Positions 12,491-21,226 of a stretch of 64,000 nt of DNA are shown here, one piece after another (the first letter of the stretch is position 1; every line of letters starts with the position of its first letter). Both the position numbers and the translations under genes were made by a program. A model generated the notes under the pieces. The model searched no databases, was not told where the DNA came from, and was given only the letters and a program-made list of their open reading frames with translations. This DNA is from Marsupella aquatica (Eukaryota > Marchantiophyta): NCBI GenBank assembly GCA_973895155.1, contig OZ316898.1:12276001-12340000 (forward strand), given 5' to 3'.

Positions 12491-13590
12491 CATAAGTTCT
12501 ACACTAAAATCAAAATGATAATTCTAGTAACAAGGGTAGTGGGTATTAAGAAAGGTTCAGGTGAAACTAAAATACTGTTAAACCCTACTTCACCATACTT
12601 GCGGACCAACACATCACGAAAATTAGTTTTCTTACGACATATGATCCTAATATCTCCAAGAGAAAATGAAACAGGAATATCATTCGGATTCCTATTCAGA
12701 TCCATGACTTCAATAAAGGACAAAGATGATGCACTCCCACTCCTCTCGGTACGACACCACTGGGTATATTATTGGCTCGTTAGAAACCATAACAGCAATT
12801 GCAAACTGAGCTCCAAAATGATAGGTTAGATGTTGCCTCATTGATGGTTTGTCTAAAAGATGGACTCTAATCAAAAACGGATTACGAAGGGAAAGATCAG
12901 GGATAACTCTCTCTCCTGGATTCATGATGGCTCTCCTATTCCTTTGCTATCCGGGCCAAAGGACGCCCCACCCCTATATTCCCAAAGAAACCTTATTCCC
13001 TAAGGTCCCATCTATAAGTCTACCACTCATTCCTTTGCTATCCAGGCCAAAGGACGCCCCACTACTATGTTCAAGGCACAAAAGAGCTTCACAACCTTGA
13101 ATGATAAACACTGCGGAATGAGGGGAGAGTGCCCCTCACCACTTTATTTATAGTGCACACCAAGAGGGCATGGATCAAGCCCAAGCACTTGGATGAAAGC
13201 CAAGTGTCAAACATCTAATACCTAAGAGTGTGCTAGTACTGTTCATAGTTGGTGAAACTACTTTTAGTAAGTGGAACTACCATGCGTTGGTGGAACTACT
13301 ATGTGTTGGTGGACCTACTATGCGTTGGTGGACCTACTGTGCGTTGGTAGAACTACTATGCGCTGGTGGACCTACTGTGCGTTGGTAAAACTACTATGCG
13401 TTGGTGAATATTATTGTAGTTGGTGGAACTACTCATATGCATTGGTGGAACTACTATAGTCCGTTAATATAGCTAAAGAAGTTTAATAAAGTTTAAATTT
13501 AATAATCTAACTACTAAATTACTTATATAATCTATAGCATATTAAAACAAATAATTTTTTATAACTTAAGAGAAAATCATGACACCGCTC
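12491..13590 (-). mobile_element. Insertion inside the LINE; unidentified element with a minus-strand promoter-like region
   Basis: This segment separates the two halves of the LINE. Read on the minus strand it has a TATA-like 'ctataaataaag' near 13145-13157, then a leader, then short open frames (12925-12710 and 12723-12499) that I cannot assign. A direct repeat of 'cctttgctatccgggcc' type words occurs at 12941 and 13032. An LTR plus the start of a gag region is possible, but I could not confirm a primer-binding site or exact ends, and the boundaries are approximate. Confidence 0.4.
13262..13460 (+). repeat. 19-bp minisatellite, about ten units
   Basis: Units of the form 'gcgttggtggacctactat' follow each other with only one to three changes (gga/aga/aaa and ctat/ctgt variants). 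A period of 19 is not a multiple of three, so the 62-residue open frame across it is accidental. It lies inside the segment that interrupts the LINE. Confidence 0.9.
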
Positions 13591-13594
13591 TAAA

Positions 13595-14302
13595 TTTCCC
13601 TGTTGATTCCTTGTTTAAAGCGCTCAACTTCGCCATTCAAAATGCTAAGCGGAAACCGGGACTGTTGATCATCATCATGGAGATGTGTAACAATATCTAG
13701 AACGAAAGGAACACCTCCACGTATTCCCACTTCCTGGGCTCCCTGGTTGGGTTACACTGCTCAAGGCACTCAGTTAACCACCTTAAGTCCATGACTGACT
13801 GCTGCCACTCTGCTAAGAAAGGTAGACAGCTCAAGAACGCCATAGGACAATTGCAGATTGCTCTTCAACCATGGGAGACGACTGATATCCCTGTTTCCTT
13901 GTGCGATAATGACGATGACAACAGTGGAGGATGATTTGGGTGTTTGGTTTGGTCTGTGTGACACTGATGCCTATTGTGAGGGTGTGGTTGTGAGCCACAC
14001 TGGTGTGGCTACCATGGGTGCTTCGACGGTGACATCGTTCGTTTCTTTAGCCCTTGGCTTGCTTTGAGGTCCCTGTGGAGTAGTCTGTCCGTGTCCCTCT
14101 GTGGGACTTTGCTTAGCACTGGTTGTGTTCCCTTTCTGGACTTGCCCATGTGGGCCTCTTAGGAGGGCTGGTGGTGCTGGTTTGGTAGGTACGGGCCTCG
14201 TTTGCTGTTGGCCGCGGTGTGTGCCCTCTGGGTGGCGTTTGTCCCCGTGAGTGGCTTTTGGGTTGGGGCCCTTTTCCCCATTTTTTGGTAAAAAAAAAAA
14301 AA
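13595..14302 (+). pseudogene. LINE remnant, second part: C-terminus, 3' UTR and poly(A) tail
   Basis: From about 13617 the plus-strand frame reads 'ALNFAIQNAKRKPGLLIIIMEMCNNI', a TAG stop, then 'NERN'. The usual plant LINE ending after the zinc-binding domain has an 'IW..RN' motif, so the stop replaces the Trp. A GC-rich tail of about 360 bases then leads to a run of 13 A (14289-14301), the expected poly(A) end of a LINE copy. The 119-residue proline-rich open frame on the minus strand over 13971-14330 is the shadow of this 3' UTR. Confidence 0.7.
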
Positions 14303-14539
14303 CTATCAAATTAATGACAACTCCAAGCATTTACATTGGACAAGCTAATCAAGTCGGAACTTGTCTTATGCTTGGTTGAGTTTGTCTACAACAATTCAAT
14401 TGTAGAGTATTTGGTACTCTTGAAATGATATCACTCCATGAAGCAATTTGAAAACCAATTGCAAGCCTCACTCATTGTGTTGAGATTCTTCAAAGTTTTG
14501 AAACCTCTTGCACAAGGATGTTATATCTTAAAGCGAGGA

Positions 14540-14835
14540 GAATTGTAATAATTTGAAATATGTCTCAATTACTCTTATAAAAAATCTTAGAATGTTCCTC
14601 AAAGATGCTTCCTAACCAATGAGGTAACTTGAGATAGAAAAAATGATGGAAATGGATGTACAGGTCACGTACAAGAAAAGAACTGTAGAAAACTGAGTGA
14701 AGTGTGTTATGAAAAAGTTTGGATAAGGTTACTGGTGAGGTGTGCTAGTAAAGAACTTTAAAAAGTTCACAAAATACTTTAGCTTCTGGGAGAAGCCTTG
14801 TACCAAACACTATAAAAATGAAATGAAAAATAAGT
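14540..14835 (+). repeat. Dispersed LTR-like repeat (copy 2)
   Basis: This copy is homologous to 8240-8565 in the same orientation. It ends with 'ttgtaccaaacactataaa', a TATA-like close. DNA from here to about 15480 carries no gene I can recognise, but around 15215-15350 has repeated 'tctagag' and 'gtctctac' words. Confidence 0.45.
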
Positions 14836-15987
14836 TCAAATTCATTTGGAGTTTTGATCAGTAAGAGTTGCTTGTACATGTGTACGAATGTTTGACCAAA
14901 GTAAGAGGAGACGAGAGGCAAAGAGATAGAGTTGAGATTTTACAAATGTTCTCCAATGGCTTGTGGTCAATCTCTCCCTATTTTCCTCCTCCACCCTCAC
15001 CTTTAGCTATACTCCCTCACCTTTAGTAATTTCCCCAATCATCATCGAAAGGCAGGCATCATCTAGAGGCTTTATCTAGAAAATAGGCTTTGGATTTACA
15101 CTCTGACCGTATGAATAGATTGTTTTGCTCATGTATCTAGGTAAGGTACAGTAGTTGTAGTAGCTTTTTATTACTATTTGAGTAACCTTTTCCACCATAG
15201 CTATGCCCCCAAGGTCTACTGTCTAGAAGTGTCTAGAGTCTCTACACTAGATATCTCTAGAGTGAGTCTCTACTCTCTAGACTACATGACAAGGACATGA
15301 ATGAACTACTGTAGATGTTTCTAGAATCTAGAGTGAAGTCTCTAGACTACTCAAAACCATTTGAACCTGAATAGTTTATTTACACTAGTTTTTGAGCACA
15401 TCGTTTGAAAACCATTTGAATGTGAATGGCCTTTAGATCTTGAACTTGAAAAAGTGTAGTTTAGAGAATCATCAGTTTTTGGGACAATAGCTTTTTCACG
15501 TGACCTGTATTTCCGTTATTAATTGAAAACGAACGGCAGTGAGACTTGAGACCACTCAGACCAGACTGGCAGACTCCATAGCCATCGAAACTCGCAACGT
15601 TTCATTACTGTGCACGAGTGGTGCGCCGAATTGAAATGGTTGATTCCTGTACAACGGTGGTGGCAGTTGGCGAATTGGAAAGGACGCCGGTAGAGTGGCC
15701 TCGGGTGACTGCGAATTCGATTAGTGTCGAACTCGGATGAGTTGGCGATGTCGATGGATAGGCGCCAGACCGCGTGGACTAGCAGGAATTGTCGTTTTTA
15801 GGTTTTGTTCCGTTTTTCCCGAATGTGTTCCGCGATTGAGTGGACAATCGTCCAATCGTCCAATCGTCGAGAACTGTGGTCCAGGGTGGATTGATCTCCT
15901 GATGCTCGCTTATCTCTCACGCTCTAGCGCGTTGCGCAAGTGAAGTAGTGATGGAGGGGCTGATTTGCAGTTATTATCAGTTCGTCA
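14836..15987. promoter_or_regulatory. Upstream region and probable 5' leader of the SRA gene
   Basis: Composition moves from AT-rich repeat DNA to balanced DNA at about 15500, as expected where a gene begins. A 68-codon open frame at 15737-15943 lies just upstream of the SRA start and could be an upstream ORF in the leader. No clear TATA box can be fixed. Confidence 0.3.
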
Positions 15988-17013
15988 ATGGTCTGTTATA
16001 ACTTGTTGCTGTCTGGCACTCTGTCGAATTGCGTTGGTGCGGTCTTTTTCGACATGGCCGGGAAACTATCCCAGCCGGGATGTTACTCGAACACTGGTGC
16101 CAGAAGTGGTCGGACTCTTGTGAAGCTCGAGATTGTTCTTCCAGAGAACAATAATAGACAGGGAGCGAACGGGAGGTTTTCTCCGATTGGTGTGAGAAGG
16201 GAGGAGAAGAAGGCAGGGAAGAAGAAGGGCAAGAAGATTTTAGGGAGGAAATGTTCGTTTCTGCAGTTCGATTCGAAGGCCGTAAGGCCCAACTTCAAGA
16301 ACGCTACGGAAGGTGTCGACGCTGCCCTCAGGAAATTCCAGAGCCTGCGGGTCACTAATACTCCACGGGGTGAGCAGGTCTTAGCGGCGATAAAAAACAT
16401 GTATCCTCATCTGATAGTGAACAAGAGACCTGTGGAAGGGCATGTGCCCGGGGTGGAAGTGGGGAGATGCTTTGAGTCTAGAGCAGAGCTTTGCCTCGTG
16501 GGACTTCATCGGTTGCCCAGGGCAGGAATCGACTGGAAGGACATTATCACCAAAGATGGCAACAAGACCAGCATTGCTATTAGTATCGTAGTTTCTGGAG
16601 GATATGAGGATGATGTCGACGAAGGCCACACATTGACATACACAGGAGAAGGCGGCCAAGACGACAGAGGTCGGCAATGCGCCGACCAAAAGATGGAAGG
16701 CGGGAATATGGCATTACGCAATAGCCACACTGTGAAGAATTCAGTTCGAGTCATTAGGGGTCGACCCGAACCTGAATTTAGCAATCCGAACGCGATGCTG
16801 TATTCCTATGACGGCCTCTACAAGGTTGAGAGCTGGAAGGCGGACATAGGGCTTTCCGGTTTTAAAGTATATAAGTTCAGGCTGGTTCGAGAGGAAGGGC
16901 AGAGACCTCTCCGATGGCAATTTCCAGTGAGTTCCCCGCGCACCAAGGTGTCACGCGGATTCCAGTCTCCGCCGAGAAAGCGTTCTGGCGATCAAATTTG
17001 TCCCCGGCACTAA
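15988..17013 (+). CDS. SRA (YDG)-domain protein, SUVH-like but without pre-SET/SET
   Basis: A 341-aa intronless frame. Residues 105-150 resemble the conserved N-terminal stretch of SUVH histone H3K9 methyltransferases ('DAALRKFQSLR', then 'KNMYPH'). Residues 153-307 form a full SRA domain, which in this family binds methylated cytosine: 'PGVEVGRCF', 'LVGLHR', 'AGID', 'IVVSGGYEDD', 'YTGEGG', 'DQKMEGGNMAL', 'SVRVIRG', 'YDGLYKVESW', 'GFKVYKFRL'. A lysine-rich patch (about 74-88) may be a nuclear signal. SUVH proteins normally continue with pre-SET, SET and post-SET for another 300-350 residues. Here the frame ends 34 residues after the SRA domain, and no Cys-rich or SET motifs are seen downstream. 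It may be an SRA-only reader or a truncated copy. A second in-frame ATG is at 16054. SUVH genes are often intronless, which fits. Confidence 0.8.
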   Translation: MVCYNLLLSGTLSNCVGAVFFDMAGKLSQPGCYSNTGARSGRTLVKLEIVLPENNNRQGANGRFSPIGVRREEKKAGKKKGKKILGRKCSFLQFDSKAVRPNFKNATEGVDAALRKFQSLRVTNTPRGEQVLAAIKNMYPHLIVNKRPVEGHVPGVEVGRCFESRAELCLVGLHRLPRAGIDWKDIITKDGNKTSIAISIVVSGGYEDDVDEGHTLTYTGEGGQDDRGRQCADQKMEGGNMALRNSHTVKNSVRVIRGRPEPEFSNPNAMLYSYDGLYKVESWKADIGLSGFKVYKFRLVREEGQRPLRWQFPVSSPRTKVSRGFQSPPRKRSGDQICPRH

Positions 17014-17048
17014 CAAACGAGGGGATACTACCGGAGCACGTCCTCTTG

Positions 17049-17296
17049 AGCCGAAGCAATTTTGTAGGATGTACAGTAGGTGAGTCAGCCGTGTAGACTG
17101 CATCACCGTGCATGGTGCAGAAATGGTTTTCTCGAGCCGAAGCAATTTTGTAGGATGTAGGATAGGTGAGTCAGCCGTAGAGAATGCACCGTGTATGGTG
17201 CGGAATTTTTCTCGAGCCGAAGCATATTTTGTAGGATGTACAGTAGTTGAGTCGGCCGTTGAGAATGCATTAACGAGCATGTTGTGGAATTCTTTC
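17049..17296 (+). repeat. Three tandem 80-85-bp units directly after the SRA gene
   Basis: The word 'gagccgaagcaattttgtag' (or a one-base variant) begins at 17049, 17134 and 17214. Each is followed by 'gtgagtc(a/g)gccgt' and a 'gcatggtg'-like end. The array starts 36 bases after the SRA stop codon and would lie in its 3' UTR. It may mark the breakpoint that removed the SET part. Confidence 0.85.
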
Positions 17297-17299
17297 GTA

Positions 17300-18109
17300 C
17301 ACGTGTAAATACCGATCCATACGGCCAGTTTGAGCCAGTTTTGAGTCCCCGTAATGGTGCGTCGGCTCCCTCTTTTGTTTTCTCAATGGGTTGCATCTCC
17401 CGTGTTCGAGTCGCGTGTCGGCCTGTGAAGGTGAACGGGTGGTTGACCGTCTCACAAGTCTGTGATACCCGGTTACAGCCCACTTCTACCACCCTACCCT
17501 ACCCCTTGTCCTCTCTCGTCGTCAATGGACTCAGATCACATTGCTTTTGTGGGAGTCGAAGTCCTGGTTTGTTCAGAAGTGGTCACTGAATGTGCTGGTT
17601 TGGGTCGGGGATCGGTCGATGGCTGGAAGGTGAGCAATTAGAGCAGATGATTTTGAGAATGGTTTGGAAAGGGCATTGGTCGATGTTGGACTGGTGGGAT
17701 CTTTAGATTTACTTTCGTCTCAGTCGCTAAGAATGACGGAGTTCTTCCAGCTCTTCCAGAGAGTGACTATCGATGGCGTAACGGACGTTACTCAAAACAT
17801 TTTATGAAGGACGTCCGTAATCATGTGGCTGCAAAGAACTGCCTCTGCTCGGGCACGAACAGCATTGCAACACGTTGTGTCTCTAGAGCTAAAGAAGCAA
17901 TGCTTCTGTACTTTTCCCTGCTATAAAGTGGACTCATTACTTTCCAAAGCGCTTTTTCTCCAATAAATACAGTGGTCTCGTCACTTTCCAAGCCAAGGCA
18001 ACGCAGTGTCTCGCAGCTAAAGGAGTTTTGCTCTCTAGGTAGAATGCTTCATTGACTGGTGCACGAAAGGATAGATGGGGTTTCATGTTTTCTTCCTAAC
18101 GAGTGATCA
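17300..18109. other. Gene-free stretch downstream of the SRA gene
   Basis: Balanced-composition DNA, probably the 3' flank of the SRA gene. I looked for pre-SET cysteine clusters and SET motifs in all frames here and saw none. A 101-codon plus frame at 17284-17589 has no family resemblance. Confidence 0.45.
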
Positions 18110-18900
18110 CATTTGGTCGAAGGCCAAACTGCATTGGCATCGATTGGTGTGAACGAACTGGTACTGTTAGCCATAACCATCATTGTAAAGATTCAATCTC
18201 GAACGAAGCTGCCTCGGTTCCACACTCATGAATGCTTTCTTGAGGGTTTGCAGATTTCTTTGGCACGGATTGGTATGAACGAACTGGTACTGTCAGCCAT
18301 TACCATCATTGTAGATATTCAATCTCGACCACACTCATGAATGCTTTCTTGAGGGTTTGCAGATTTCTTTGGCATGGATTGGTATGAACGAACTGGTACT
18401 GTCAGGCATTACCATCATTGTAAAGATTCAGTGTCGAACGAAGCTGGCTGGGTTGCATACTCATGAATGCTTTCTTCAGGCGTTGTAGATTTCTGTGGCA
18501 TTAAATGGTATGAACGAACTGGTACCGTCAGCCAGGCCCACCATTGTAAAGATTCAATCTGGAACGAAGCTGCCCAGTTCAATAAGAAGCTGCCCACACT
18601 GATGAATGTTTTTTTCAGGTTTTGTAGATTTCTTGGCAGTGATTGATAGAAACGAACCAGTACTGTCAGCCAGTTCCATTATTGTGAAGATTTTACCCGG
18701 AAAGAAGCTGCCCAGGTTCCATACTGATGAATGTTCTTTTCAGGTTTTGCAGATTTCTGGCGGAAGTGATCGATCCATTTGATTGTGGACAGGAGAGCAC
18801 CTGATCCACACCGATGAATGCTTTTTCCAGAATTTGCAGATTTATGGCGAGATTGATTGATCCGTCTGATTGTGGACAGGAGAGCACCTGATAGACGACC
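18110..18900 (+). repeat. Tandem array of about 110-140-bp units
   Basis: The word 'gatgaatg(c/t)t' or 'catgaatgctttctt' recurs at about 18231, 18340, 18466, 18605, 18730 and 18817. Between these words each unit carries 'tttgcagatttct', 'gaacgaactggtactgtcag' and 'cattgtaaagattc'. The later units diverge and shorten. There is no protein-coding signal. It is a long-period satellite-like expansion. Confidence 0.85.
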
Positions 18901-18954
18901 AACAACTGTGATGAGCCTTTTGTGGTGTTCTAGACAAACTGAGAATGAGATTTG

Positions 18955-19056
18955 CTCTAGAACGTTCTAGAATACAGAGCTTTAGTTGATTTAGTTCTAG
19001 AGCAAAGAGCTTTGTTCTAGAACGTTCAAGTTTGTTCAAGAACGTTCTAGAGCAAA
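18955..19056. promoter_or_regulatory. Cluster of heat-shock-element type half sites
   Basis: Perfectly phased GAA/TTC triplets occur three times. At 18960-18972 GAA, TTC and GAA are spaced by two bases. At 19015-19027 TTC, GAA and TTC are spaced by two. At 19035-19047 TTC, GAA and TTC are spaced by two. Alternating GAA/TTC at five-base pitch is the known binding pattern of heat-shock factors. All three use 'aacgttc' cores, so they may also be a small repeat. No heat-shock gene is seen nearby. The closest coding regions are the SRA gene (upstream) and the bestrophin gene, which reads toward this site. Confidence 0.45.
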
Positions 19057-19059
19057 ACA

Positions 19060-21226
19060 GCTCAGTGTTGCTGCTGATCCCAAGAATGGAAAATAGAAGG
19101 AAAAAACTATTTTTAAAAATACACAAGAATTATTGTTACTTTGTACTCAAGATCATCCAGTTTCTTACTAGCAATTTAAGGAAAAATGGAAAGGACCAAT
19201 TCTGAAAAACAGGGGAAAATATGTGTTATTAGGATTCAAAATCACTATTACCTCTAACTCAAATTCTGGCATTAACACTAGTTATGGTGAACAGTGTAGC
19301 TATGTACTCGGCAGGAGCCCAAATAGATCTCCCTTATAAAAAAGATCTCCCTTATAAAAAAACCCAACAATTCTTGTCTAACATACATTTTTGTGAAACT
19401 TTTCATTTCTTCTCTCATGAGCATACAATACATACTTACAATGAGTCATGATAACTTTCATGGGGCAAGTTTAGCATAAAGGTTGTTTGCAGACCTTATG
19501 GACCTTGCTCACTTTAAATCAGATCTCGTCTTCACCCTCCCGCGGGTTCTTCTCCAGATGTCTCAACTAATCCTATGATTTTGTCATGAAATCCTGATAT
19601 AGTAATTAACTTACAGCTCTGTAAGTTGCCATTGAAGTAGATTGCAAAAAAACAACTTTTCATTTGTAATAACCTTGTAATCAAAACCTCCATGAATGAA
19701 CGAGCAAGTTTGTAAGACAATGAGTAGAACACACCCTTCATTGTGTAAATCAGCACGCTAGAAGATCCTAGGGATCATTTATGATATCAATTTTTAGATT
19801 GCCAGTTAATCTGGTAACTTTTCCTTCAAAAACTCCAATTCTAATGGCAAATAAGAGCTGGTCATACACAATTTCACAGGTGTGCGACCTTCTTTGCGAT
19901 GACAACTTTGTACTCAGTTCCATTCAGCAGTTGCACTTTCTTGTGTGATGTGAGGTTGGAACATATATCTGCCACACCTTGATTTAAGTAGCCCTCTTAT
20001 TTGACATGGTTTGCAACATATGCATCAAAAACTGGATCCAGGGCATTAAATGTATGATATGTGGACACTTCGTAATATCAACTTTTCCTGGTCTTGGAGT
20101 TAGAGTTGTGAGGGTAAATGTTATCCAACTTGATCAGCAGCTGAAAATGGACATTATGATCAATCCCTAGAAGAATTTTAGCCTAATAATTAACAGAGTG
20201 AAGGGGGTGTTCTACCCAATGCCACTAGATTACGCTTTTTGTTTGGTCATTGACATTTATGTTTTGAAGGTCATTGCAGGAATTGTATAAAACACATGCA
20301 GGGAAAGCTGTTGCTCAGAGCTGCTGCACCACTCACTGCAACTTACAGAGGAATAGGTTATGTAGTATGTCAATTTTACAACAGAATCACCAGACATAAA
20401 ATTTCCCAGATACACAATGTTGTTGTTTATGCCAAACTAGTCATGAAATACTCATTTTGAGCTTTTTTTATGTTGGCCACAAAGCTACCGGCTCACAAAA
20501 AACATTATTTTCACCAATTTTTCCTCTGGTTAAGTGTGTCGATCTGATCGACCCTAAACATAAAAAATAGCATAGCAGTCACAGCTTCGTTCAACAAGGT
20601 GTAGAATGAAGCTTGGGCTCCTTGTACATTTGAAGCAAATTACACTCTGCGCGACTTTCAAATTTTGACACTGACTCCAGGACGACATATTATCATACAG
20701 CAAATGACAACACTGGAAAACGTCAGGAGGAATGAATTGTATTATTTTTGTCTAAAATCGTTCAGTTTATATTGCTCCTGAAATAAACATTTGCAGCCTG
20801 TCCTCCAAACGCTCTTGGGACACACAGAACAATGCTGGATGATAAAATGTCGTCAATTACAATCAGGATGAATCATCCACAAAAATGGAGTAACAACATT
20901 CGTCCAAAATAACTCGCGCCAGGTGTTGCGGAGGTGAACAGTCCGCAGTAATCAGTAGTGTAACCCTCAACTTTCATGACACTCTACGACATGCTTCTAA
21001 AACAGAGATTGGCTTCAGTTTCCCCATTTCAAACACAGTGCTGATTTGCTGCAATTAACTCCCCTCTCCAATGCTCCCCTTAGCTTTGCGTAAATCGAAG
21101 CACGAAAGATCGATGGATTTAGCTTTTTGAAAAAGCAGCTTTGTTTTCAATCAATGCTCAGCTAGTGCTTTGTGCCCAGAAGATTTCCAGCTCAAGTTTT
21201 GGAAAAAGTAATACTGTTGTACATTG
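19060..21226. other. Gene-free stretch
   Basis: AT-rich, mostly non-repetitive DNA. On the minus strand around 20020-19870 two short frames could be joined into a continuous-looking peptide, but I cannot assign a family or splice borders. The part nearest 21226 is likely the 3' UTR of the bestrophin gene. Confidence 0.4.

Noticed and set aside
13971-14330. 119-codon Pro/Thr-rich minus frame, possibly a LINE ORF1
   Set aside because: It lies antisense to the 3' UTR of the plus-strand LINE and begins inside its poly(A) tract.
16083-16784. Three minus-strand frames of 92-105 codons
   Set aside because: Antisense shadows of the SRA coding region.
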